This document shows positions 53,499 through 62,375 of a stretch of DNA of 64,000 nt, one piece after another (position 1 is the stretch's first letter; every line of letters starts with the position of its first letter). Where the stretch lies: NCBI GenBank assembly GCA_028713125.1, contig JAQTOU010000002.1, forward strand, positions 78,583-142,582. Direction: 5' to 3'. The notes under the pieces were generated by a model, which was not told where the DNA came from, searched no databases, and saw nothing but the letters and a program-made list of their open reading frames with translations. The position numbers and the translations under genes were made by a program. This DNA is from Elusimicrobiales bacterium (GTDB lineage: Bacteria > Elusimicrobiota > Elusimicrobia > Elusimicrobiales > UBA9959).

Positions 53499-54254
53499 AT
53501 GACAGACTACGACGAAAGAACCCCGGATTGCGAGACCAACACCCATTACAAAGTGATGCTTTCTGGCTATAAATGGGCGCTTTCGATGATTCCCGGGGCG
53601 GCAGAAAAAAAGATATTGGACTGCGCCTGCGGCCGCGGCTACGGAAGCTTTTATCTTGCATCCGCCGCGCTGAAAGTGGACGGGGTCGATATTTCACCGG
53701 AGACTGTTGCGTACTGTCGCGCCAGATATAAAAGACAAAATCTGTGTTTTGAAGTTATGGATGCGTCCTCCCTTCGCTTCCCTGACCGGACTTTTGACGC
53801 TGTCATTTCGCAAGATACCATAGAGCATGTAGAGGACGACGTGAAATTTCTGTCCGAAATCAGCCGCGTCCTTAAGGATGACGGCATCTTTATCGTATTT
53901 ACACCGCACAGCGCCGTCCACAATAATAAGCCCGGCAACATTTACCACCTTAGAGAGTACAGCCCAGGTTCCTTCCTGGAGCTTGCCGGCCGCTATTTTG
54001 CCAAGGTGGAATTTTACGGCCGGAGCCTTTCTGCCCCGCTGCGCAGGTTAGAAGACAGTCTGGGCGAACTCCGGAGCGCCGACCCGCTGGGGTTGAGGCG
54101 TATTGTCCCGGTTAAGGCGCGTCATTTAATCGCCAGCCTTATCGCCAGGATGAAGGGGTTAAAAACCCTGGAAGAAGTTACGGTGGACGATATGGAATAT
54201 TCCAAGGGGCTCGGAGATAGCCCAACCATTATAGCCGTATGCAGGAAAACATGA
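53499..54254 (+). CDS. SAM-dependent methyltransferase
   Basis: 251 residues from the ATG at 53499, with AGGA eight bases before; a GTG at 53466 is a possible earlier start. Class I fold: LDCACGRGYGSFYLA (motif I), VDGVDIS (motif II), FDAVISQDTIEHVEDD (motif IV). Target likely a sugar or lipid carrier in the locus. From here the sequence is A/T-richer than upstream. Confidence 0.8.
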   Translation: MTDYDERTPDCETNTHYKVMLSGYKWALSMIPGAAEKKILDCACGRGYGSFYLASAALKVDGVDISPETVAYCRARYKRQNLCFEVMDASSLRFPDRTFDAVISQDTIEHVEDDVKFLSEISRVLKDDGIFIVFTPHSAVHNNKPGNIYHLREYSPGSFLELAGRYFAKVEFYGRSLSAPLRRLEDSLGELRSADPLGLRRIVPVKARHLIASLIARMKGLKTLEEVTVDDMEYSKGLGDSPTIIAVCRKT

Positions 54255-54303
54255 ATTTATCCGGCCGGGAGAATGCCGGAGGTCTGCGGAGATCTGAATA
54301 TAA

Positions 54304-55203
54304 ATGAAAACCGGGCATATCAGTATTTTAATGTGTACACGGAACAGGGGGCAGGCGGTCGTACGCTGTCTTGAGAGCGTGTTGCGCCAGGACTATCCCG
54401 CCGCTTCGCTTGAAATAGCGGTTCTTGACGACGCGAGTTCAGACGAGACCCCCTTGCGCGTGCGCGAGGCATTGTCCGGGATTTCCGCGGCCGGGTTTTC
54501 CCGCGCTGAGCTTTTTGTAAACGCTGAAAATATACAGATTGCATCCGGAAGAAGCCTTTTGGAAAAAAAGGTCTCGGCGGAGGCGGAGTTTATCTGTTTT
54601 GTGGATGATGACGCTGAACTGCCTCCGGAAACGCTGTCCGGACTCGCCGGATTCCTTTTGAAAAACCCCGGCGTGGGGGCCGTCGGTCCGCGTATCGCCG
54701 TTATGTCGGCGCCGGGGATCCCGGTCCACATGGCGAATTTTGTGTCCTGGGCCGGCCGCTACACGGAAAAGGATTCTTCGGAACCGCTTGATTGCGATTG
54801 GCTTAATTCCACCTGCCTTATGGTAAGGGTTTCGGCTCTGGCCCAGTCCGGGGGATTTTATGCCGGCTTTTATACCGCCCATGAAGAAGTGGATCTCTGC
54901 CTCAGGCTGAAAAATAAGGGTTGGAGGGTAGTGTATTTTCCGGGAATCACCGTGCTGCATGATATCACCCCCGGCCAAACCAAAAGGGACAGGCTCTACT
55001 ACCTCTATAGAAATAAGTTTCTGGTTTTCAAGCGCAATTTCGGCCTTTTTAGAACTGTGGCAGCGTCACTCGGGACGCTTGTCTTTGGTTTGCCTAAATA
55101 TCTGCTGGAGTCGCTGCGCGCGGGGATAGATGCCCGTGAGATCTCTCTTGTGCTGCGCGCGGTTATCGATGGGGTGCACGGCAGGGAAGGCCGCGGCCAT
55201 TAG
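54304..55203 (+). CDS. Glycosyltransferase family 2
   Basis: 299 residues. GT-A fold: MCTRNRGQAVVRCLESVLRQ, EIAVLDDASSDETP, the DXD-type FVDDDAE (about residues 100-106), and EEVDLCLRLKNKGWRVVYFP near residue 200. The C-terminus has the pattern of rhamnosyl-type transferases. No membrane helix is clear. It ends eight bases before the convergent minus-strand group. Confidence 0.88.
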   Translation: MKTGHISILMCTRNRGQAVVRCLESVLRQDYPAASLEIAVLDDASSDETPLRVREALSGISAAGFSRAELFVNAENIQIASGRSLLEKKVSAEAEFICFVDDDAELPPETLSGLAGFLLKNPGVGAVGPRIAVMSAPGIPVHMANFVSWAGRYTEKDSSEPLDCDWLNSTCLMVRVSALAQSGGFYAGFYTAHEEVDLCLRLKNKGWRVVYFPGITVLHDITPGQTKRDRLYYLYRNKFLVFKRNFGLFRTVAASLGTLVFGLPKYLLESLRAGIDAREISLVLRAVIDGVHGREGRGH

Positions 55204-55211
55204 GGGCGAGA

Positions 55212-56435
55212 TCAGTTTTTTTCAGGCAAACGCCGATAATCGAGCAGTCCATTTACCTTTTCCCGGGCCATATCTATTGAAAAAAGTCTGAGCGCGCGTT
55301 CCGCCGCCTGAGTTCCCATAGCGGATCTTTTTCCGGGGTTCAGGGCCAGATCCAGCATGCACGAGGAGAGGTCCTCGGGCTTGGAAGGCTTAATAAGTAT
55401 GCCGCAATCGCCAAGGGTTTCAATATTGCCTCCGAGAGTGGTCGCTATGGCCGGCAACCCGCAGGCCATGGCTTCTATGAGCGTATAAGCCAGCCCTTCC
55501 GGATGAATCGACGGCATAAGGAATATGTCCGCGGAATTGTAGACGGAAGGCAATTCTGCAAGTGCTATTTCCCCCAGGAACTTTATCCTCCCGTTATTTA
55601 TCAGCCCGGGGCCTGACAATGCTTTTAGAGCCTTTTCTTCAGGACCGGAACCCGCCAAGATCAAAACCGTGTCTGGGGCGCGTTCCGCCAGGAGCTTGAA
55701 GGCCTTTATAGCCACATGGAAACCTTTTGGGCGCCAAAGGGAACCGGTTACGAGGAAACAAACCTGCCCCGGCGCAAGGCCCAGCTTTTTCCTCCCCTCG
55801 TCCCTGCGCTGCCTGGATGGCCCAAAAAAATCAGTATCGACCCAGTTGTGAAGAACGCTAAGGCGCGCCTTCGGGATCCGGTAAAAACGTTCAAGCAGGC
55901 GCGCGTTATGTTCAGACACCGAGATCACCAGATCGGCTTTGTGAAGGAACGGTATTTCGGCGCAAAACATCTTATGTGTTAACCCCGGCAAAGACCTTGC
56001 AATATAACTTGCGAAGGACCGGGGGCTGTTAACTTCCGAGAATAGTTTGTAGAAGTGTATCAGATGGAAATTATGAACGAATGCGGCCAGGGCGGCCCCC
56101 GTTTCTTTAAGGACCGGTTCGCAGCCGGCTGCATAATAGCCCTGGGAAAACACGATGTCGGGCGGCGCTGTCCTGCACAGCCGTTCGGCAGTCAGCCGCA
56201 TTGCCCTGCGCCAGCTTTCTTTGTGGGGGTGGGCGCCGGAGTGAACGTTTTCCACTGTTAACCCTGCCGGTGCGGGGCCGGGCTTTGAGATCCCATCCGG
56301 CACTATTACGGTTAATTCCGTCCCAAGGCTGACCAGCAATCTTGACAGCGTTTCAGAATGCGTCTTTACGCCGCCCCAGCCCTCTCCGGGCAGGGGAGAG
56401 CAGGGTGTGACCAGCCAGACCCGCTGTTTCTTCAT
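55212..56435 (-). CDS. Glycosyltransferase family 4
   Basis: 407 residues, GT-B fold. N-terminal WLVTPCSPLPGEGWGGVKTHSE, and the donor-binding C-terminal half with SLWRPKGFHVAIKAFKLL, LILAGSGPEEKAL and the E-x7-E motif PSIHPEGLAYTLIEAMACGLP. It shares start-stop overlap (4 bases) with the phosphatidyltransferase upstream on the same strand. Confidence 0.9.
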   Translation of the reverse strand: MKKQRVWLVTPCSPLPGEGWGGVKTHSETLSRLLVSLGTELTVIVPDGISKPGPAPAGLTVENVHSGAHPHKESWRRAMRLTAERLCRTAPPDIVFSQGYYAAGCEPVLKETGAALAAFVHNFHLIHFYKLFSEVNSPRSFASYIARSLPGLTHKMFCAEIPFLHKADLVISVSEHNARLLERFYRIPKARLSVLHNWVDTDFFGPSRQRRDEGRKKLGLAPGQVCFLVTGSLWRPKGFHVAIKAFKLLAERAPDTVLILAGSGPEEKALKALSGPGLINNGRIKFLGEIALAELPSVYNSADIFLMPSIHPEGLAYTLIEAMACGLPAIATTLGGNIETLGDCGILIKPSKPEDLSSCMLDLALNPGKRSAMGTQAAERALRLFSIDMAREKVNGLLDYRRLPEKN

Positions 56436-57196
56436 ACGAGTTCCGCGCGGGCTTTAAAAATGTAATATGGAAAAAGTACGGCTATCCGTCCTAGATAATA
56501 GGCCGTTATAAAAAATAAGAAAAGGGCCTCTCTGCCTAAAAAAGCCGCGAGGGACAGCAGAAGTACCTGCAGATTGAAAGCGTGAAGATTTATAAAAACC
56601 GAATAAAAAATATTTCCCCTGAATCTTGAACTGCCTATTTTAGTGTTTAGGCCCGGCTGTCCGCCGCTTTTAGCTTCATTAGCCAGAGCGTCATGAGCGC
56701 TTTCAATATAACTGGAATAAAGCATGGCTATCAGCGCTATAAAACCGCTTAAAAGCAGACCGGCTGAATGAGGGGCGGTGAGCCCGCTCAGGCCCGGACC
56801 TTCCGTGAAGTACAATCCGGCGGACAGAGCCGGAAGGTAAAGTCCTTCTACCAGTTTCCCGAGAGTCCCGTCCAGAAATTTGCCGTACCTTGTTACGCAG
56901 CCGGTAGCCCTGGCCATATTGCCGTCCGCGGCGTCCAACAGGGCGAAAAGAGCTAATCCGGCGATTCCCGGCCAAGGGCCGAACTGACCCCTCCGGAAAA
57001 GCAGAATGCAGGCCAAGGCTCCCACTCCGAGTCCGGCCCAGGCTATGGCGCTGGGAGAATTTGTGACCCTCGAGAGCAGGGCGGTAAGGGGAAAAGAAAG
57101 GGGCCTGAAAAGGCAGGCGCTTACCGGGAACTGCCTTTCCCAATCCTTTTTCTGTTCATAAGATGCTTTTACCTCCGCAACCGTCATTTTTTTCAT
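56432..57196 (-). CDS. CDP-alcohol phosphatidyltransferase with altered motif
   Basis: 254 residues, about six membrane helices. The family motif D-x2-DG-x2-AR-x8-G-x3-D-x3-D is present at D88, D91, G92, A95, R96, G105 and D109, but the last Asp is Gly (G113, codon GGG at 56858-56860). That Asp is thought to be the catalytic base in the family. So activity may be altered or lost. In the locus it may transfer a CDP-linked alcohol onto a polysaccharide or lipid. Confidence 0.82.
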   Translation of the reverse strand: MKKMTVAEVKASYEQKKDWERQFPVSACLFRPLSFPLTALLSRVTNSPSAIAWAGLGVGALACILLFRRGQFGPWPGIAGLALFALLDAADGNMARATGCVTRYGKFLDGTLGKLVEGLYLPALSAGLYFTEGPGLSGLTAPHSAGLLLSGFIALIAMLYSSYIESAHDALANEAKSGGQPGLNTKIGSSRFRGNIFYSVFINLHAFNLQVLLLSLAAFLGREALFLFFITAYYLGRIAVLFPYYIFKARAELV

Positions 57197-58428
57197 ATCT
57201 CGGTTCCCGCCCTTTTAATGACCTTATCGGAAAGATCCAGAATGGCAGTCATACTTTTATCTGCCGAGAAAATATCCACGGATCTCTTCCTGGCATTGAA
57301 GCCCATTTTTCGGACCAGGTCCGTGTTTTCAAGTATTGCCAGTGTTTTTTGCTTTAGCTCGGCGATATTGCCGGGGCGGGTAAAGAAGCCGCTGAGCCCC
57401 TCCTCAATAGTTTCGACCGTGCCGCCTATTCTTGAAACTACGGAGGGCAGGGCGCAGGCCATGGCTTCTACGGTTACTATGGAGAGGCCTTCTCTCCTTA
57501 TTGTAGGGTTCAGGTAAATATCGGCCGCATTATATATTCCCGGCATTTCACAATTCGGGACCGTCCCGGTAAAAAAAACCGATTTATTTTTACGCGATGC
57601 CGCCAACTGCTCCAGGCGGCCCCTTTCCGGGCCGTCACCCGCGATAACAAGTTTCAAATCCCCGGCCGGCCTTTCTAAAGCGAAAAATGCTTTGAGGCCT
57701 AATTCGAACCCTTTTTGTTTATGAACTACCCCGGACATGAGAAGTACGAGGTCGCGCGCCCCGAGCTTCAGGGTTTCCCGCGTCTTTCCGCGCAACTTCG
57801 TATCGGGGCGAAAAAGGCGCGTATCCACGGGGGGATATATCGCGGTTATCCTGCCTTCCGGAACAGAAATTTCGCGCAGTACCGCCTGCCTGGAGGCCTG
57901 GCTTACGGTCACCGTATGGTCCGAGTAATGTACGGCGTTATATTGCCATGGACACAGGTGGAGCGCCGCCTGGGCCAGGTACCTGGTAGCGAAGTAGAGA
58001 GCTTCTCCCGGGGTGGAGATCCTGGAGAAATTGCTTCTTATGTCATCAAAGACACCGAGGCCGCCTAAAAAAGAAATAACCGGAATACCAAGCTCTTTCC
58101 GGAGCCGGCTCGCATAATACTGGCCGGTATAGTTTTCTGCCCAGATGATGTCAAGTCCGGGCCCTGACGCTAACTCTTTTATTTTAAGCGCGCTAAGTTC
58201 CCACCAGGCCGTCAGGGCCTTGCGGGACATCGAAAAATCCGTTCCGGGGAGGTAATGCGTGGAAATCCCTCCCCGGACCTCGGTTTCCGGGCGGTCCGGG
58301 TGGTGCGAAGTGATTATATGTACGGAATGGCCCCTTGCGGCGGCCCCCGCAGCGATAGCTTCAGCATGAACCTCCGTGCCGCCCTGTTGGTGCAGCGTAG
58401 TGGCCGTGCAGAGTATGGCTATGCGCAT
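57193..58428 (-). CDS. Glycosyltransferase family 4
   Basis: 411 residues, GT-B. N-terminal AILCTATTLHQQGGTEVHAEAI (a Gly-rich acceptor loop), C-terminal GVVHKQKGFELGLKAF, KLVIAGDGPERGRLEQLA and NPTIRREGLSIVTVEAMACALPSV with the E-x7-E pair. Overlaps the phosphatidyltransferase by four bases and the methyltransferase by ten. Similar architecture to the other GT4 genes here, different sequence. Confidence 0.9.
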   Translation of the reverse strand: MRIAILCTATTLHQQGGTEVHAEAIAAGAAARGHSVHIITSHHPDRPETEVRGGISTHYLPGTDFSMSRKALTAWWELSALKIKELASGPGLDIIWAENYTGQYYASRLRKELGIPVISFLGGLGVFDDIRSNFSRISTPGEALYFATRYLAQAALHLCPWQYNAVHYSDHTVTVSQASRQAVLREISVPEGRITAIYPPVDTRLFRPDTKLRGKTRETLKLGARDLVLLMSGVVHKQKGFELGLKAFFALERPAGDLKLVIAGDGPERGRLEQLAASRKNKSVFFTGTVPNCEMPGIYNAADIYLNPTIRREGLSIVTVEAMACALPSVVSRIGGTVETIEEGLSGFFTRPGNIAELKQKTLAILENTDLVRKMGFNARKRSVDIFSADKSMTAILDLSDKVIKRAGTEI

Positions 58429-59147
58429 TTTTTTGCTTCCCTTACTTCAAAAACGGCGCTGTCAGCGAAAAGGTTTGGCCAAAGCCCGTGCAGGAAAAGA
58501 AAACCGGAATGCGTTTTGACCGAGATTATTTCGAACCCGGTATCCGCCAGGAGTTCCCTGAAATCAGTCAGAGACCAGAAGCGCAGGTGTTCGCCCGGGT
58601 GCCAGGCCCACTGTATCGGGAACCTGCCGAATAGCAGCCTAAGCCTGTGTATGTAATAAGCTGAGTTGGGGATGGAGACTATGAGGGAAATATTGAATTT
58701 TCCTTTCACTTTCGCAAGAAGCTCCTCCGGGTTGGGGATATGTTCCAGTACTTCGGAGATTATTATATGGTCATAGACTCCGGGTATGCTGAAATCTTTG
58801 GCGGAGGCGTCGGCTTGGGCGGCCGCGACGCCTTTTTTTTGGGCCATGGCGACCGCCACCGGCGAAATATCCAGGCCTGAACCGCGGATGCCGAGCTTCT
58901 CTTCCAGGAATTTAAGGGTCGTGCCTTCCCCGCAGCCGATGTCCAGGACGGATGAACCCGGAGTGACCAGCTCTGCGAATACGGGGCACCTCCCGGTAAA
59001 GAGCATGTCTCCCTTCGCGCGCCAATAAGCGTTATAATCCATGGCTTTAAGCCCTGACGGTTTTGCGAAAAAAATCTCTTCGACCAGGGAGGGAACCCTT
59101 CCGGCATAATAAACCAGTGAGCTTTTAATGTTTTTCATTCTGGGCAT
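58419..59147 (-). CDS. SAM-dependent methyltransferase
   Basis: 242 residues. Class I fold with SSVLDIGCGEGTTLKFLEEK (motif I), GSGLDISPVAVAMAQ (motif II), and IPGVYDHIIISEVLEHIPNP (motif IV). It overlaps the GT4 gene downstream by ten bases. Probably modifies a sugar or lipid of the polysaccharide. Confidence 0.85.
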   Translation of the reverse strand: MPRMKNIKSSLVYYAGRVPSLVEEIFFAKPSGLKAMDYNAYWRAKGDMLFTGRCPVFAELVTPGSSVLDIGCGEGTTLKFLEEKLGIRGSGLDISPVAVAMAQKKGVAAAQADASAKDFSIPGVYDHIIISEVLEHIPNPEELLAKVKGKFNISLIVSIPNSAYYIHRLRLLFGRFPIQWAWHPGEHLRFWSLTDFRELLADTGFEIISVKTHSGFLFLHGLWPNLFADSAVFEVREAKKCA

Positions 59148-59162
59148 TTTTATTTTAACTTT

Positions 59163-59858
59163 TTAGCGTCCCGGCTTTCCGGTTGAAGGGGAGATTATAT
59201 TTTTTAACAGCCGTTTGAGGTTCTCCGGTAGAATAGCGGAGACTGCCCCCCTGAGCGCCCTTATAAACTTGAATATCGCGATGGCCCCGCCTGTAATTTC
59301 ACTCTGCCGCCGCCCGGAGACTATCGAGTATAATGCCAGGGTGGAAAGATTATTTTCTCTGTAGTTTTCCGGTTTTGCCGCCTTTATGAATATCCCCGGC
59401 GTAAGCGGGTCGCTTGCGATGGCCAGTATGGACATGTCCGAGAAAATTGCGCGCATATCCTCTTTCTCATAGCGCCAGAAATCGTGAGGGTATCCATGGT
59501 AGGGATAGCCGGCGGACCGGGTCGTAAGCAGGAGTATGCCGCCTGGCTTCAAGATGGCCTTTAAATTAGAAACGGCGGACCGCCAGTCTTTTACGTGTTC
59601 CAGCATTTCTGTGGATAAAACGATGTCGAAACTGCCGGCGCCGAATCGCTCTCTCAGTCCGGCAACGTCGCAAACCTCGTCCACCCCCGGCCCGCTGGCA
59701 ATGTCCACTCCCGTGTAGCTGCCCGGGGAAAGAGGGCGCAGAGTCTCCCTGGCCGAGCCATTGACATTCAGGGAACCGACCTCCAGCACGCGTCTGCCTT
59801 CCGCTTCCGGCCGTGAAAGATTATCAGCTATGAATTGTATGCAGGCTTTGTTGCACAT
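59163..59858 (-). CDS. SAM-dependent methyltransferase
   Basis: 231 residues from the ATG at 59858 (starting MCNKACIQF); another in-frame ATG at 59909 adds 17 residues but neither start has a clear ribosome site. GRRVLEVGSLNVNGSARETL (motif I), YTGVDIASGPGVDEVCD and FDIVLSTEMLEHVKDW are typical. First gene of the minus-strand group; the gap before it is shared with the divergent flippase. Confidence 0.8.
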   Translation of the reverse strand: MCNKACIQFIADNLSRPEAEGRRVLEVGSLNVNGSARETLRPLSPGSYTGVDIASGPGVDEVCDVAGLRERFGAGSFDIVLSTEMLEHVKDWRSAVSNLKAILKPGGILLLTTRSAGYPYHGYPHDFWRYEKEDMRAIFSDMSILAIASDPLTPGIFIKAAKPENYRENNLSTLALYSIVSGRRQSEITGGAIAIFKFIRALRGAVSAILPENLKRLLKNIISPSTGKPGR

Positions 59859-59932
59859 AAAGATTCTTTTGGATCCCGAATAGAGTCCCGCCGCCGGTCT
59901 CAAGAGCATGCTAAATTAATGCTATATTTCGC

Positions 59933-59961
59933 TTGTGAGATACCGCTCAGTACAATATTAT
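59933..59961 (+). promoter_or_regulatory. Promoter for the flippase operon
   Basis: -35 TTGTGA (59933-59938), 17-base spacer, -10 TATTAT (59956-59961) in a very AT-rich gap between divergent genes. The start codon at 60022 is about 60 bases on. Confidence 0.5.
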
Positions 59962-60021
59962 ATATATAATTAATTTCAGCAGCGCAAAATTCAGATGCTG
60001 GTCCCGGATTTTTAGAGTCTT

Positions 60022-61344
60022 ATGCCGCCTATCCATTTTAAACCACCGGCCGGAATATTCCGCTTGAAGTACAATGTCTATGCGGTCGTTCAGATGGGAT
60101 TGCGTACGGCGGTGGCTTTGCTGTTGGTCCGTATTTTCGGGGTTTCTCCCGGGATTGACGCATACTTTATTGCGGTATCGGTGCTCGCGACCCTGCAGGC
60201 GTTCGAGTTCCTGTTCGTGGAGCAGTTCATGTATTTCTATTCGGACGCCAAAAAGATTTCCGTCGAATCCGCTTCAGCTTTCTATAGCTTTTCTTTCTCT
60301 ATAGCCTTGCTGGTAGGCGCGCTCTTCGCGCTGATCTGTTTATTCGGCGCCAAGATATTATCCTTGTTTTTTGCCTCCGGGCTGGATGCGGTGAGGCTCT
60401 CTGAACTTAGACGGATACTGCCCCTGCTTGCGCCAATGGCTTTTCTTGCGCCGGCTGCTTACATCAATGACCGCATACTTAACGCCGAGGAGAAATTCTC
60501 TTTTTCGTATATTTCCGCTATTTTTTCTCTTTTCCTGCTGCTGCTGTTCCAGTTGTGGATGCTGCGCTCCGGGGTCAAGGATGCGGGAATGATGGCTATC
60601 GGCTCGTCGCTTGAAGCTGTTCTTGCTTTTATGGCGGGAGTCTTCTTTTGCCACAGGTCGGGCTTCTTACCCAAGCCTGTGTTCAAGCACTCGTTCGGCA
60701 GGGCTTATATCCGAAACAGTTTTGCCATGCGCGCGGGGCACGGGATTTATGGGTTGGCCTTCGGCTTTGTCACAAATAACGCCCTGGCAAGTCTTCCGGG
60801 GGGCGCTGTCTCATATTTTAACTACGCTCAAAGAATTGTTTCTGTAGCGCACACGGTCGTTACGGGCCCTCCTCTGCGCGTTCTTCAATCAAAGGTGGCT
60901 TCTGCCTGGTCCTCAGGGAGAATTCTTGCCGTAAAAGAGGCGGTTTATGAATATGCGCGCGGGTCGCTGTTGCTTTTTTTCGGCGCCGCCGCTGCGGCCT
61001 GGTTCGCGATTCCGTACATATTAGGACTGGCAGGCGGCCGTGCGCTTACGAGCGTCGACATAAGTTATATCAGAATCGTTTTTGTATGCCTTGCAGCGTG
61101 GTACGCCGTAGTCATACTTGAGGCCGCGTTCGTTTCCGTATGCGTAGCCGCCAAGGACAGCCGGATTTTTATAGTGACTAATTCTTTTTTCAGCGTGTTT
61201 TACTGGCTGGCCGTTTCAGCTTTTCTGCCCCGCTTCGGCGTCTATGCGCTGGCTATGGGCGCGGTTGCCGCCCAGTCGGTGAATCTCGCCGCCTACGTCC
61301 TGAAGGCCCGTAAACACATGCATGCCAGGGGTGTTTCTTCATGA
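60022..61344 (+). CDS. Polysaccharide flippase, MATE/MVF superfamily
   Basis: 440 residues with about 12-13 membrane helices. It starts with LKYNVYAVVQMGLRTAVALLLVR and has GIDAYFIAVSVLATLQAFEF, like Wzx/MurJ-type flippases. It moves undecaprenyl-linked repeat units across the inner membrane. Next gene overlaps by four bases. Confidence 0.82.
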   Translation: MPPIHFKPPAGIFRLKYNVYAVVQMGLRTAVALLLVRIFGVSPGIDAYFIAVSVLATLQAFEFLFVEQFMYFYSDAKKISVESASAFYSFSFSIALLVGALFALICLFGAKILSLFFASGLDAVRLSELRRILPLLAPMAFLAPAAYINDRILNAEEKFSFSYISAIFSLFLLLLFQLWMLRSGVKDAGMMAIGSSLEAVLAFMAGVFFCHRSGFLPKPVFKHSFGRAYIRNSFAMRAGHGIYGLAFGFVTNNALASLPGGAVSYFNYAQRIVSVAHTVVTGPPLRVLQSKVASAWSSGRILAVKEAVYEYARGSLLLFFGAAAAAWFAIPYILGLAGGRALTSVDISYIRIVFVCLAAWYAVVILEAAFVSVCVAAKDSRIFIVTNSFFSVFYWLAVSAFLPRFGVYALAMGAVAAQSVNLAAYVLKARKHMHARGVSS

Positions 61345-62315
61345 GCCTGCCGTTAATAGAGATAATAATTCCTACGCTGAACCGGGCCGCGATGTTGCCT
61401 GCTGCCATAAAGTCCGCCCTGGCTCAGGATTACCCGGCCCTGAAGGTTATTGTTTCGGACAACGCTTCCGGCGACTCTACGCCTGCGGTGTGCAGGGCGT
61501 TCTCGGATGACCCGCGATTCGTCTATGTCAGGCAGGAGCGAACGCTGCCGATGTACGACCATTGGCGCGGGGTGTTGGAAAAAAACGCGTCCGCGGAGTG
61601 GACGCTGCTGCTTTCCGATGATGACTTTCTGGGCGATCCCGCCTATATTTCCAAAGCGGCTGCGTTGATATCCGGGAACCCCGGCCTTGTGCTTGTGCAC
61701 GCAGATTTTGACACACTTTACGAGGAAACTGGCGAATTGACCCCTACACGGAGAGAACTGCCGGCATTAGCGGAGGGCAGCTGGTATTTCATCAACTACC
61801 GCGAAAAAGCTTCCGTATTCAGGCTTATGACCGTGCTTTTTAAGCGAAGTGCGGCCACGGGCTTTTCTATGTTTTCCAGCCCTGGGATATTCGGCTGTGA
61901 CACCATGGATTTCCTGCGGCTTTCTCTAAACGGGAAAGTCGGGTTTGTGAAAACAACTGCGGCTGTTTACAGGATGCACGCGGGCCGGGAATCGGAGGGG
62001 AACCCCTGGCAGACCTATTTTGAAAATCTCGACCATATTTACCTCCCTTATTTATACGCTCGCGACAGGGGGATCTTTAGGCCTGAGGAATTAAAGCGCT
62101 GGCTCAGACGCGTTTTTACGGGATATTTCCTGGGAATACTCGAGGGTCTTTCTAATGAAAGGGACGCCTCCGGCTTTTTATGTCTGCTTTATATGACCTT
62201 GAAGAAGTACCGCTGGTTCGCGGGGTATTTTTTTATGCCGGGGCTTACTCTTCGCGTGGCTTTTCTTTTGCTGAAGTGTCTTGCAACGCCGGCCAGGAAA
62301 AAAGCGAATAAGTAG
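61341..62315 (+). CDS. Glycosyltransferase family 2
   Basis: 324 residues. GT-A: IEIIIPTLNRAAMLPAAIKS, KVIVSDNASGDSTP, and the DXD motif LLLSDDDFLGDP near residue 95. The C-terminal part is long, with a hydrophobic end (about residues 293-315). Overlaps the flippase by four bases; the GT4 gene follows. Confidence 0.88.
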   Translation: MSLPLIEIIIPTLNRAAMLPAAIKSALAQDYPALKVIVSDNASGDSTPAVCRAFSDDPRFVYVRQERTLPMYDHWRGVLEKNASAEWTLLLSDDDFLGDPAYISKAAALISGNPGLVLVHADFDTLYEETGELTPTRRELPALAEGSWYFINYREKASVFRLMTVLFKRSAATGFSMFSSPGIFGCDTMDFLRLSLNGKVGFVKTTAAVYRMHAGRESEGNPWQTYFENLDHIYLPYLYARDRGIFRPEELKRWLRRVFTGYFLGILEGLSNERDASGFLCLLYMTLKKYRWFAGYFFMPGLTLRVAFLLLKCLATPARKKANK

Positions 62316-62375
62316 CAGCGGGGCCTTGTCCCGCTTTGCCCGGGTCTCCCCGGTATTTTGAAGAGGAAGCGCAAA

